From Spirogloea muscicola (Eukaryota; Streptophyta; Zygnematophyceae; Spirogloeales; Spirogloeaceae), in the NCBI GenBank assembly GCA_009602725.1, contig WELB01000002.1, positions 872,711 to 936,710 on the forward strand: 64,000 bases of DNA. The letters run 5' to 3'. Below the pieces are notes generated by a model that saw nothing but the letters and a program-made list of their open reading frames with translations, was not told the origin of the DNA and did no database searches. Below are positions 24,540-36,060 of this stretch, piece after piece. Positions within the stretch are counted from its first letter, which is position 1, and every line of letters starts with the position of its first letter. Position numbers and translations under genes: made by a program.

Positions 24540-27063
24540 GAAGTCTCGCGCGCCCGCGCAAGTCGGCCTCGGGGAGCTGCAGCGCGGCGGTGGTGTAGGC
24601 GGCCTTGTCCACCACGGCCGCGAAGCGCGCTTGGACGCGCAGGTCAGCGGTGTGCGCGAGGTGCGCAAAGGAGACCGCCTGGCCTGCCAGGTCCGGGTGC
24701 GCCGCGAGCAGCTCCTGGTGGGGGGAGCGAAGCGACACCTGGAAGGGCAGCGCGCCCGTGTCGACCTCCACCACCGCCTGCTCCAGTGCACGCCGGCCGT
24801 GGACCATTGAAGCGCTGGGCCACGGAGGCGGCAGTCTGCGCCCAGCTGCCAAGGTATGCAGCCCGGCAAGAACGGGAGAGCGGACGCAGGCCGAGACCAC
24901 CGTGGCTGAGGGGTAGCGACGCCTGGTGGATAGCGGCTGGCGACTGGAGGAAGCCCTGGTAACGGACCAGGGCCGTCAAGCTCACCACCATGCCAGCATC
25001 ATAACCCGCGTACGCCGCCAACGCCCCTGGGGACGGCGGAGTGGCCCGCGTTAAGTACTGGGGCCGCTGCCTAATGGGCTTGGTCAACATGGCCCACGAC
25101 AGCTGCATATCGTCCAGCTCGGGAAGCCGGGCCGCAGGCTGAAGATGCTCCGCAAGGCGGGCTCGCAGCTGCCATTCCACAAAGAACGGCGCGCCGATGG
25201 AGACCCCCAGCAGGGTGAAGCCATCTGCTGGTGTCTGGTAGCCTGTGGGCATCGTCAGGGTGGGTGGGAGGCTGCAGGGAGACCAAGTCGCGCACTTCAA
25301 CGCCCGGGTGGACAGGCCGAGGGTGGCTAGCTGCAGCTCAAAGGTGACGAAGGCCGCCGCGAACGTCTTCCGGAGGGCCGACTATGGTGGTGTCGTCCGC
25401 GAAGGTGGGAAGTAGGACTCCTGGGTGTGCCACCGCGGTAGCCTGCAGAGCCCGGTGGTGAGCGAGCGCAAAGTAGAAGCCGGCGAGGGGGTCCCCTTGC
25501 CGCGTGCCCGCCTGGGACTACAGGACCTCCACTTGATCACCCCCAGTCCGCCAGAGGAGGTCGCTGGGCTGACCGTACCCCAAGCAGAAAAAGGGTATCA
25601 GGGAGGGGAAGGATGCCCGGAGCTCCTCCGCAACACTTGCGCGCTCCACAGTGTTGAAGGCATTATTCACGTCAACAGCCAGCACCAGCCACCCCGGGTG
25701 CTGGTCCAAGGTCGCACGAACCCCGTGGACGACGGCCTCGCCCCCACTCCGCAGCCCCGCGCCATACTGGTATGGCGCCATGTGCACCTGCGCCGGCCCC
25801 GCATGCTGCTGCCAGAGTACGCGGCTCACCAGGCGGTACAGGACCTCCCCAATGGCAATGGGCCTGACTCCCCCGCTCGGCTTGTCGAGGGCGAGCAGTG
25901 TGCTGGTGCACAGTACGCCGCGGATGCTGGCCGGCACATTGTCTGGGGCCATATGCTGGCAGATCTGCAGCAGCGCGTTGAAGTCTGCCGCCTCACCCTC
26001 GAGGAAGATCTCCCGCAGGTGCTCAATCAGCATGCGGGAGGGGGCGGCGGCGGCGGCGGCGGCGGCGGAGCCTTCTTGAGGGCGTCGGCTTACAAGACCA
26101 CCTCCTCCGGCGGGGCGAATGCGGCCAACCACGGTGGCAGGGGGGAGCTAGCCGGGGGGTGGAGGGAGTCCAGAGCCGCCCGGGTTGCCGCATTGGTCGG
26201 CGCCAGCATTGCATCGTCCAGGGCCTGCACAGCCCGGGAGAGCTCACCCGCGTGGCCGTATCGAAGAGCCTGCGGACGCTGGCGGCCCGGTCGTGTGTTG
26301 CCCCTCGGCCACCACGGTTGACCGCGGACGCCGCCACGGCTGCGTCGTGCCTCGCCAGGAGCTCCTCCCAGTGCCCGCTCTCGAACAACTGGACGCGTGC
26401 CAAGAGGGGCTGCTGGCCCTGCTTGCGGCTGTCGGGAGAGACCCGCCCGAGCAACAGCCGGGGAAGAGGATGAACAACTTCCACGCCGCCTCGTCCCTGT
26501 GGTCCGTGACGATCCACTGCGTCACCGGGCGGAGCGCGCGGCCGAGGTGTGGGCGCGCCCAGCGCGAAACGTGGCGAAGGAGCGGCAGGGCCGCCAGGCG
26601 GTGAACTGCGGCCAGGTCGAGGCCTGCCAGCCACTGCCAGTGGTGAGGCGTGGGCGGCGCGGGAGGCCTGCCTGGTCTGCCCCGACGACCACCCGCCGCC
26701 GCTGCGCTCCGCGCCTGCTCCGCACGGTTGTTGTTGCACGCGCAAGTGCGCTGGTGGTTGGACCGGCCGGATTGCGTGGTGAAGGTCTTCTGGCAAAACT
26801 GGCACCGCGGCGGGTCGGGCGAGAGAGGTAGGGGCGACGGCGGTGGAGCCGGCTCGCTCGGCGGGGGTGGAGGCGGTGGAGACGGGGGCGGCGTCGATGG
26901 CGCCGACTGTGGAAGGCTGGGCGGCTCGAGAGGCGGGAAGGCGGCGTCGGGGGAGGTGGGGGCGTTGGGGACGACGGCAGCTGTGGTGACAACGGCTCGG
27001 CGGGCGGTAGCGGCTGCTGCACCTCTGTCGCCGGAGAAGCACACTCAGGGACGTCAGGGCCAA
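24540..27063 (-). pseudogene. Non-LTR retrotransposon ORF with zinc finger and reverse transcriptase
   Basis: On the minus strand a proline-rich start leads to a C2H2/C2HC finger (CQFCQKTFTTQSGRSNHQ, about 26750-26815). The RT domain follows at about 25300-26020: LALDKPSGGVRPIAIG, AVDVNNAFNTVERA, then TRQGDPLAGFYFALAHH and the catalytic FADD at 25392-25403. The thumb and C-terminal part read GFTLLGVSIGAPFF and LPLSHGGLGLRPLSRS down to about 24640. The order fits elements with a restriction-like endonuclease (R2/NeSL/Utopia type). A TAG before SQAGTRQGDP and several frameshifts make it dead. A polyalanine/GCC run lies at 26040-26070. Confidence 0.8.
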
Positions 27064-27570
27064 GCAAATGGGGCCTGGTACCCTGAGGATGGAGGAGCGT
27101 GGTCACCTCGTGGGGTCCCCTCGCATCTCAGGGGTGTAGGCGATAACGCTTGTGCCCGACACTTCTCTCGGGCGGGAGGCGATGAAGTAGTGGCCTCTGT
27201 GGAATGCTCCGTGGTATGCTTCGCCTGAGTAGATGCCAGGGCCGGGACGATGGGGCTGCAAGCCGCGACGGCCGCTGCGGGCGGAGTGCTGGTGGAGCTG
27301 GCATGCCCCTTGCAGTGTCGCCGATGCACAGAAACCCCATGGGGAGTTGCGAGGTCCCGCGGGCAGGTGGGGCACTCAGCTACTCAGACTAGCTACTCAG
27401 ACTTGCATCTCCTGACTAGAGGTTACTGAGCGTTCCCTGGCTGATGTCTTAGTCCTAGTCCTTCACACAACTGACTGCTTCGACTCCGGCTCCTTCAGAC
27501 CTTGTCCATTCCTTTGGGCTGGCTTTTCCCAGCCACCAGTCCATCTGGCCGCGCTTTCTTCTTTTCCGCT
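27064..27570 (+). mobile_element. LINE 5' leader (minus) and another copy's 3' end (plus)
   Basis: 27064-27330 (minus) is the probable 5' leader of the copy at 24540-27063. On the plus strand, SDLHLLTRGY-stop ends at about 27430, followed by the 3' region with TTGTCCATTCC, the hairpin GGGCTGGCTTTTCCCAGCC at about 27522-27540 and a GGCCGCGCTTTCTTC end at about 27565. Two copies thus meet in opposite orientations near 27340-27380. A 13-bp AGCTACTCAGACT direct repeat occurs near 27380. Confidence 0.6.
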
Positions 27571-28281
27571 CGGGGTACGGTCAGCCCAGCGACCTCCTCC
27601 AGCACTATCTGCTTCCTCTGGCGGACAGGGGGTGATCAAGTGGAGGTCCTGCAGTCCCAAGCGGGCACGCGGCAAGAGGACCCCCTCGCCGGCTTCTACT
27701 TTGCGCTCGCTCACCACCGGGCTCTGCAGGCTACCGCGGAGGCACACCCAGGAGTCCTACTTCCCACCTTCGCGTTACGACACCACCATAGTTGGCCCTC
27801 CGAAGACGTGGCGGCGGCCTTCGTCACCTTTGAGCTGCAGCTGGCCACCCTCGGCCTGTCCACCTCCACCTTGCGCACACCCCCGACCTGCGGGCCTAGG
27901 CCCGCTACACTGCGCTTGTGAACAAAGCGGCCTATGACCAGGTGGTTTGGAGCTCCTTCCGCCGCATGACATCCGAGGGCGCGCCCGGATCCTCTCTGCC
28001 TCCTCCCCCCGGGCGGCAGCGTGACTATCAGCACTCCCCGTCTATGCGGCGCTGACAATTCCAGACGCGGTATTCAGGACGGCGGCCCAAGGTCTCCTTG
28101 GCCTCCTCCCTCCCTGCCTCGTCGGGGTCCAACAGTGCGAGTGCGGTGCCCGCCACGATGACCCTGCGGCGCTGGCGGCCCACATGCTCCGCTGTGCGCA
28201 CGGGGGCGAGCGGACAGGTTCACACGACCTCCTGCGAGACGCCATGCAGGGTGTGTTCCTGGAGGCCGGCTACAAGGTGGC
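27571..28281 (+). pseudogene. Internally deleted LINE copy, plus strand, running into a gap
   Basis: It begins inside the RT palm (WRTGGDQVEVLQSQAGTR, with Q where the other copy has a stop). The FADD motif is destroyed by a one-base insertion near 27775. The sequence then jumps past the thumb to NKAAYDQVVW and the C-terminal zinc motif QCECGARHDDPAALAAHMLRC, then GSHDLLRDAMQGVFLEAGY at 28120-28275. The CxC...H...C motif followed by a nuclease is typical of elements with a restriction-like endonuclease. It is truncated by Ns at 28282. Confidence 0.75.
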
Positions 28282-29013
28282 NNNNNNNNNNNNNNNNNNN
28301 NNNNNNNNNNNNNNNNNNNNNNNNNNNNNNNNNNNNNNNNNNNNNNNNNNNNNNNNNNNNNNNNNNNNNNNNNNNNNNNNNNNNNNNNNNNNNNNNNNNN
28401 NNNNNNNNNNNNNNNNNNNNNNNNNNNNNNNNNNNNNNNNNNNNNNNNNNNNNNNNNNNNNNNNNNNNNNNNNNNNNNNNNNNNNNNNNNNNNNNNNNNN
28501 NNNNNNNNNNNNNNNNNNNNNNNNNNNNNNNNNNNNNNNNNNNNNNNNNNNNNNNNNNNNNNNNNNNNNNNNNNNNNNNNNNNNNNNNNNNNNNNNNNNN
28601 NNNNNNNNNNNNNNNNNNNNNNNNNNNNNNNNNNNNNNNNNNNNNNNNNNNNNNNNNNNNNNNNNNNNNNNNNNNNNNNNNNNNNNNNNNNNNNNNNNNN
28701 NNNNNNNNNNNNNNNNNNNNNNNNNNNNNNNNNNNNNNNNNNNNNNNNNNNNNNNNNNNNNNNNNNNNNNNNNNNNNNNNNNNNNNNNNNNNNNNNNNNN
28801 NNNNNNNNNNNNNNNNNNNNNNNNNNNNNNNNNNNNNNNNNNNNNNNNNNNNNNNNNNNNNNNNNNNNNNNNNNNNNNNNNNNNNNNNNNNNNNNNNNNN
28901 NNNNNNNNNNNNNNNNNNNNNNNNNNNNNNNNNNNNNNNNNNNNNNNNNNNNNNNNNNNNNNNNNNNNNNNNNNNNNNNNNNNNNNNNNNNNNNNNNNNN
29001 NNNNNNNNNNNNN
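28282..29013. other. Assembly gap, 732 Ns
   Basis: The gap separates LINE sequence from the CCR4 gene. The rest of the LINE nuclease domain and the CCR4 promoter/5' untranslated region presumably lie here. Confidence 0.98.
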
Positions 29014-29030
29014 GGCGGCGGGCCCCCGAC

Positions 29031-32000
29031 ATGCTTAGCGTGCTGCGCGTGCACCTGCCGTCCGACATCCCCATCGCCGGCTGCGAGCTCATCCCCTACG
29101 TCCTGCTGCGCAAGCCCGACTCCGCCATCACCACCGACGACATCCCCGAGGCCGCGCCCGCCGACGGCTTCTACCTCCGCTGCCGCTGGTGCGCGCGCCC
29201 GCCCTCGCCGCGCCGCCCGCCCCTCCGCCGCCGGAGCCGACCGCCCGCTGCGCCCGGCGCCTTCAGCGCCGCCCGCCTGCGCCTTCCCCCTCCCATAAGT
29301 GAGGCCTGATTTTCAGTAGACCTAATTCTCTGAGGCCGGTGGCGGCCATCTCCAATCGGCGGCGGCAGGTACCGCATCCAGAACGACAAGAAGGTGGCCG
29401 TGTGCAGCGTGCACGCGTCGGAGCCGGCGACGCTCCAGTGCCTCGGCTGCGTCAAGGCCAAGCTGCCCGTGGCCAAGAGCTACCACTGCTCGCCCCAGTG
29501 CTTCATCGTCGCGTGGCGCCACCACAAGAGCCTCCACGCGCGTGGCCTGGCCAACGGCGGCCGCGAGAACGGCGCCGAGGACGATGAGCTCTTTGGCCGC
29601 TTTGGCAGCGGCTCCGTTGCCGCCGCCCTGGTCGGCAGTAGCAATGGCAACGGCGCCGCTGCGGGCTTCGCCGCTGCGCAGGTCCCAGCCCCCAGGGCTG
29701 CGGAGGGCGTGCAGCAGGCCAACGGCGAGACGTGGTACGAGGTGGGGCGGGGGAAGGTGTACACGCCCAGCGCCGACGACGTGGGCCACGTGTTGAAGCT
29801 CGAGTGCACGCCCGTGGAGGTGGCGACTGGCAACGCCATGGCCACCCCTTCCACTCTCCTGACCTCGCGCGTCATCCCTGCGCCCTCGCCCACCCCCCGG
29901 CGCATCGTGTCGGTGCCCAGCCTGGACGGCGCCTCTGTGGAAGCGGCTGGCACCTTCACAGTGCTGTCCTACAATGTGCTGGCAGATCTGTATGCCACAA
30001 ACGAGCAGTACAGCTACTGCCCCCCCTGGGCGCTCTCTTGGACGTACCGACGCCAGAACCTTCTTAGGGAGCTCATTGGTTACCGCGCCGACATCCTGTG
30101 CCTCCAAGAGGTGGCGTACTCCGCCCTCCTTTACCTGCATTGTGGGAGTTCCTGTGTCCTTTTACGTTCTGTGTCCTGTGTCCTGTCATGCATGTGGAGG
30201 CTGGATTCTCTTGTCCAACTCGTGCAGACCTCACAGCAACATGACTGCAATGCAAGAGCTCTTGCATTTTCCCTCATTCTCCCTGAAGGTGCATGCCTGT
30301 ACCTCTGAAGGCCCTAATTTGGTGTCTGCAAATTGCGCAGGTGCAAAGTGATCACTACGAGGAGTTCTTTGCCCCAGAGCTAGAAAAGCACGGGTATGCT
30401 GCTGTGTACAAGAAGAAAACTGCTGAGGTGAGGACTACGGGCGGACCTTGACTCAGTATTCGGGGGAGGTTTAGGGCTCATTGCAGAACAATTGGGCAGA
30501 GCATTGAATAGAGCTTGTCACTCGGCGGGCTAGTGCGACCTTTGCCTGTACACTTGCTCTTCAGCATGACCGTAACGTCAGATTGAGCATCAGATTGAGC
30601 ACAGGGCTTTCTCAGGTGAATAAGGTTGAGACCTTCATATCTGGATGCTTCCAGGTGTACACTGGCACTGCATATGCAATTGATGGTTGCGCAACGTTCT
30701 TCAGAAGAGACCGATTTTCATTGGTCAAGAAGTATGAGGTGGGAGTGTAGTCTGTGTAGTTTGTTGCTCATTTATGACCCTGCTTAAGCTGCAGGTGATG
30801 AAGAGTAGGGATGCAAGATCTGGGTCTCATGATTGAGTCCTCAACACAGCCTGTACAATGGTGCAGGTGGAGTTTAACAAGGCAGCCTTGTCATTATGTG
30901 AAGCACTTGTGCCAATAGCGTCTAAAAAGGCTGCACTCAATCGTCTCTTGAAGGTTAGCAAGCATGTCACATGAGTGCGAGCGTGCTTTTATTACCTTCA
31001 CTGTGTCACAAGGCCGGTGCTTGCTCTTGGCACTGTTAGAGGTGCAGTTGTGACATTGAGGCTTGATCATGAGATGTACAGTGGTGGTACTACACAGACA
31101 CGATATCTATATTATTATGTTTTCAATATCTCGTGAAGTTGGCCTAAATCTGGCCTAGTGATTATCTTACGCACTTTTCTGCTGTGTCATGGCAAAACTA
31201 TTGACCGAGGTCGACTTTTTTAAATTTATGCAGGACAATGTAGCATTGATTGTTGTGCTGGAAGCAAGAGATGCTATCGACGTGAGTGACGTGCCGGCTG
31301 GTGGAAAGCGCCAACTGCTGTGTGTGGTATGCAAACTCGCCGCACCTCTGCACAGGCTTCGTTTATGTCACTGGTACCAATTTTGCTGGAGTGATATCAC
31401 GTACGGGGTATCCTAATTGCAGCTTGTGCTGGCGGGCTTGATGGAAATGTGCAAACTGTGCTTCTGCAGGCGAACACGCACATCCACGCAAATCCCGAGT
31501 TGAAGGACGTCAAGCTTTGGCAGGTACACACGCTGCTCAAAGGGCTGGAGAAAATTGCAGCAAGTGCCGACATTCCAATGCTAGTGGCTGGAGATTTCAA
31601 CAGCGTCCCAGGGAGGTAAGTCGTATATGATGCCCTCTCCCACCAGTACACTTTTATCCATATATATCTCCAGTTCTGTCGCATCTGAGATTCATGGCTT
31701 GATTCAACTTGGGCTGTGCCAACAGTGCTCCACATTCCTTGCTGGCGTCTGGTCGAGTGGATGCCTCCCATCCAGAGTTGGCTACTGATCCATTGGGCAT
31801 ACTGCGACCCCCTTCCAAGCTCTGCCATCAGCTTCCTCTGGTCAGTCTTGTCACCCCCCGGCTTGTAGGTCAGGGGTTGGACCTTTGGCAGACACAGGAG
31901 AACGTGGTGCATTGGAGTGCTTTGACTTCGATTTATCAGCAGATCAGCCTGGCATGCAGCTCATGTGGATGGACTATGCAGGTGAGCGCATACTCGGCTT

Positions 32001-32463
32001 TTGGTCGGCAAATGCCCGTGGGGCCAGCAGTGGAGAGGCAAAGGCTGCTCATGGATCCAAGCAGCAGTGAACCACTCTTTACAAATTGCACGAGAGACTT
32101 CCTTGGAACGCTGGACTACATATTTTACACAGGTGAAGCTGAGCAACTGCCATCGGTGCTCAAGCGTAGCTGCTTCATGCCAATAGAGCATGTGCCACAC
32201 AGCGCCGCACCATGGTAGATGCAAGTGATTGGACAGATGGCAGATATGCTCACACAGCCCTTAAATAGCTTATGCACTTTAGTCCTGAGTTGCCATGTTG
32301 GCTGTGAATGACAGCTGACTCTCTGGTGGTTGAGGGGCTCCTTGAGCTACTGGAGGAGGATAACCTGCGCAAGGACACTGCCCTGCCTTCGCCCGAGTGG
32401 TCTTCGGACCACTGTGCTCTTCTAGCTGAGTTCCGGTACAAACATCGTCTTCGCATGCGCTGA
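29031..32463 (+). CDS. CCR4: CCR4 catalytic deadenylase (carbon catabolite repressor 4 homologue)
   Basis: Poly(A)-shortening nuclease of the cytoplasmic CCR4-NOT complex; it starts mRNA decay. Ten exons: 29031-29188, 29369-30110, 30341-30427, 30655-30738, 30867-30953, 31234-31326, 31470-31615, 31726-31840, 31982-32132, 32315-32463, all GT-AG, 603 residues, the plant CCR4a/b length. The start MLSVLRVHLPSDIP matches the plant family. A MYND-like finger (CSVH...CLGC...YHCSPQCF) lies near residues 65-100. The exonuclease/endonuclease/phosphatase core has SYNVLADLY, LCLQE (catalytic Glu), AGDFNS (Asp, Asn) and SSDH (terminal Asp-His). There are no leucine-rich repeats, unlike yeast CCR4, as in plants. 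It converges on COX6B. Confidence 0.95.
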
Positions 32464-33125
32464 ACCTTGTAGATGTTCGAAGCTTGGGTGCATGCTGTGC
32501 TGGCAGCCACTAGTGTAGCATAAGGGAGTAGCAGATAGAAATATGCAGAGAAAGTTGCTCTTGGGTGAGGGTTTTCAAGTAGCAATATAATGTGGAGTCT
32601 CGTAGTCGTCTAAGAATCAACATGCCCCACCAAGCCCTCAGTCACTATAGTGAGCTTTCAAAATTCTTCTGCATTGTACGTTCACTCAAACTACTGGCAA
32701 CTTAAGCTTTGCAACCGTTGAACCCCTCAGCTTACGAAGTACCTGTAGCATTATATCTATGACTATACAGCTATAGGTCCTTTCCAATCAATGCTCACAT
32801 CCGACAACGTAGAGTCTGCTGGCAACTTATGACTTCCTGCATCTTCTTGACAGCACCGTCACCAAAGAGAGCCACTTCACCCACAGGCACTTTTGGCAAT
32901 GGTTACACAATGCCAGGGCTCACACGCGTCTTTTTACTTGCAACTTCACAATGTCGCCTTGCTTTGCCTTTGTTTGCACAGTCAGGGCCATGTCGGAAGC
33001 TGCACACAACACCATCCTTGTATGGTCAGAGGGCCATGTCATCGTGATGTCAACATAATGGCGGGCTGTAGCTGCAACACGAGTTGCAGCTTGCGCGCAT
33101 GTGTCCAGCGTTGTACACCATGAAC
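32464..33125. other. Intergenic spacer between convergent genes
   Basis: This is AT-richer than the coding regions and should contain the 3' untranslated regions of CCR4 (+) and COX6B (-). A TTGTAG lies just after the CCR4 stop. I see no gene, RNA gene or transposon end. Confidence 0.6.
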
Positions 33126-34097
33126 TCAGTAGCGACCAGGGAAAGTGCCATTCTCTCGTTGTTCGTTCCACTTGTCGACCTGCACAAGGGCCACATGACT
33201 TGAGGTATATCTTTCACTCATCTCTCACCGAGTCCTCAGCAAAGGCAGACCTGTAGCTTAAGCCCAGAGGCACAGCCCACAACATGGTGCTCCGCGATGA
33301 GGGGAATTGAGGTGGCAATGAAACTGATCTTCGTCATGAGGACCCTCTGATTGTGAGTGCTTACCCAGTCTCCAGGGCAGAGTGAGCGATAGTACTTTTG
33401 GAACTTTGCACATTCCTGGGCCCCTTCCCCCTTCTCAGTAACGCACCTACCAAGCAATCCAAAGGCCGGTGAGAAGCTGTGCCAGGCCGATGAGCAGGCA
33501 TCTCAATAAGTCGAGTTGAGCTGGGGCTGGACCAGGCCACAAGGAGGCTGGCTGCGCAGCCGTCAGCTGCCAGACAGATCGGGGAGGCGGTGCAAAGCGG
33601 CTCACTTGTGATATTCGTTGTACCGAGTGTAGCAGTGCTTGGCCTGGTTGGTCGTGGGAAAGCGGAAGTCGTGTGGCGCCGTCTTCACATCGTCCACCTG
33701 CATGATTCCCCACATCACAGCAAGGTCATGGGCTGCAGCTCGTGATCAGGAGAGCAACTGCGGATCCCAGGCGGCTGCAAGTGACGACCACCAAGGCCGC
33801 CCGTAGGCACGAAGGACGAGAGCGAGGGAGTGGCGGGCGCCGAGCTGGGTGGCCTGGCCAGGTGCGGCCCAGCGCCTCACCGAGATGACGTGCTTGGGCT
33901 CCTCCTCCTCCTCGCCGCCCTCGGGCTCCTGCTCCGCCTCCGGCTCCGCCTCCTCCGGCTCCCCCTCCGGCTCGTTGTCGGGGTGCGTCTCCGCCGCCGG
34001 GCTGGACAGCCCGTCCTCATGAGAGCCACGCTCGGTGGGGGGCAGAGAAGCGTCCGGCTGGTCGTCGGACGCGTCGGCGTCGGCGTCGGCGCCGGCG

Positions 34098-34140
<43 letters not shown>

Positions 34141-34332
34141 CGTCGTGTTTAGCAGGAGGAGCGGGCTGGGCAGGCTCGGCCTGCCGGCGCAGGCAGAGGG
34201 GCAATCGAGGATCCGCGGAGTCAGGCGTGTGCCCAGTTGGAGAAGGGGGGGAGGGGCCTAGAGAGCGGAGGAGGGGTCACGTACGGGATGGGGCTCGTGC
34301 GCCTCCTCCATGCGCGCCACGGAGTTGCCCAT
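33126..34332 (-). CDS. COX6B: Cytochrome c oxidase subunit 6b with long acidic N-terminus
   Basis: Intermembrane-space subunit of respiratory complex IV that bridges the two monomers. Five exons on the minus strand: 34285-34332, 33881-34180, 33606-33697, 33365-33446, 33126-33179, 191 residues. The C-terminal 75 residues are the COX6B fold: DFRFPTTNQAKHC, a CX9C (C-YTRYNEYHK-C) and a CX10C (C-AKFQKYYRSL-C) pair, ending WNEQRENGTFPGRY. The N-terminal 110 residues are acidic, with Asp-Ala and Glu-Pro repeats, as in plant COX6B-1 but longer than I would expect. Start chosen at MGNSVARMEE, the only ATG in frame with a good donor after it. Confidence 0.92.
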
Positions 34333-36060
34333 GGCGGCGGCGGTGGCGGCGGCGGCGGCGCGCGAGCTTGCGGGTGGTGGAGGAATGGCTCACCCGCGCT
34401 CTCGATCAGACACCTCAGTGGCAGCCGAGTGTGCAGACGGCCGGTATGCGGGGCATCACTCGGCGACCTCTATGTTGCTATATGCTTCATTTAACTCGTG
34501 GTCCCTGAGCGGATCAGCTCATAGCAGGAAGCGCGGCCAGATTGACTGGTGGCTGGGAAAGAAAGGAGGAAGTGCTCGCCCATTGAGAATAGAAGGTGCT
34601 CGCCCATTGAGAAGAGGGGCTGGCAAAGCCAACCCAAAAAGAATGGACAGTATCCAAAGCCATAGAAAACAGAAGGTGCTCGCCCATTGAGAAGAGGGGC
34701 TGGCAAAGCCAGCAAAGCCAACCCAAAAAGAATGGACAATTCTTCAGGCCCCTTCGTAGCTGCTAAGCGTTTTTCCCTTCGAGCCTTTGCCAATTCATTT
34801 CGGGCTGGCTTTTCACAGCCCTTGCCCCCGCTGGCAGTGCCACTTCTTTCCAGGCCTGGGAAAGAAGAAAGCGCGGCCAGATTGACTGGTGGCCGGGAAA
34901 GGCCAGCCCAAAGGAATGGACAAGGTCTGAGGGAGCCTGAGTGCGAAGGACTAGGACTAAGACATCAGCCAGGGAGAAGGCGCGCGCGGGGCGCATGAAA
35001 TGAAATGGAGGCCAATTCAAGCCGACACATTGTTCAGGCAGAGTCTTGGACAAACTAAACAGGGTTACATACTACGGAAACCGAAACCAAGGTGCCTAAG
35101 GTGACATCAGTACCCACAGGTGAGCACAAACAAATCCGACAAGCTAACGTGAGGAGCTGGAGCGCCGACACGAAAGCCGGAGGCCTGACTTAAAGCGCGC
35201 CCTGCACGTTGATGAAGAGCCAGGGAACGCTCAGTGACCTCTACTCAGGAGATACAAGTCTGCGTAGCTAGCCGGCGGAAAGACATCGCCCTGGCGGAAG
35301 CCGGAGGAAAGCGCGGCCAGATTGACTGGTGGCTGGGAAAGGAAAGGACATTTAAGGCTTAGGGTTGTCAAGGCCCCACGAACCGCATTNCCGCCGGCCT
35401 GTCGGGTGGCCACCAGGTCTACACGCCTGGCATGGAGACCGTCGGCCCTGTGCTGGATTGGCATGATTCCGGAGTGCTCTGCTGGAAGTGGGTCCCCTGG
35501 ACAGAGCCAGAGGCAGCAGCGAGGGCTCTCCCGGCACGAAGGTGCAGCGCACGGGCCATGGACCTCTGCAGCGAGACGGCCAAGCGCATGCGATACACTT
35601 GCGCCAGCGACCCGGCTGCAGGAAAGTCTACCGGTTCACCATGGAAGCGACGGGCGATTGCGTGGCGGGCGAGCTGGTTAAGTAGCTCAAGCCACCGAGC
35701 GCCCAGTGCCCCATGGATGTCAATTGCCAACGGGAAGAACTCGTCTTCCGGTGGATGGTCGGCGTACTTGATTGAAAAAGAATGAACAGAGTACGAGAAG
35801 GGGGCCAGGGGAAGCGCTAAGTAACAGAAACAAAGAATGAACAAAGAACGAGAAGGGGGCCAGAGGAAGCCAGAGGAAGCGCTAAGAAACCAAAGCACAC
35901 AAAGAAAGAAAGCAGCTACAAATTACTCAGTAACCCCTGCTAAGCAACCGCAAATCAGAGAGGCTAGGGTCCTGGAAAGAAAGGGCTCGCCCATTGAGGA
36001 TAGGGGCTGGACAAGCCAGCCCAAAGGAATGGACAATGCTGCTCATAGGGTTGAGAGCAG
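34333..36060. mobile_element. LINE debris between COX6B and the SET gene
   Basis: Several 5'-truncated non-LTR pieces, mostly minus strand, lie here. At 34555-34730 three CTCGCCCATTGAGAA tails and two full hairpins (GGGGCTGGCAAAGCCA) stand in tandem. 34790-34920 has plus and minus hairpins. A coding end (ADLYLLSRGH-stop, minus) lies at about 35240-35290, and the nuclease region (RADGLHARRVDLVA, EFFPLAIDIHGALGARWLELL) at 35290-35760 with one N at 35390. A further 3' end lies at 35790-36030. The COX6B promoter must lie within or next to this material. Confidence 0.75.

Noticed and set aside
27502-27921. 139-codon plus-strand ORF as a protein-coding gene
   Set aside because: It joins a LINE 3' untranslated hairpin to an RT palm with a frameshifted FADD; it is transposon debris.
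28074-29309. Long ORFs running through the N gap 28282-29013
   Set aside because: Produced by Ns; the flanks are LINE (left) and CCR4 exon 1 (right).
34285-34332. MGNS start of COX6B as an N-myristoylation signal
   Set aside because: The sixth residue is Ala, not Ser/Thr, and the protein is expected in the mitochondrial intermembrane space.
33830-34508. Plus-strand Gly/Val/Arg-rich ORFs
   Set aside because: Antisense of the acidic COX6B exon and its hexanucleotide repeat.
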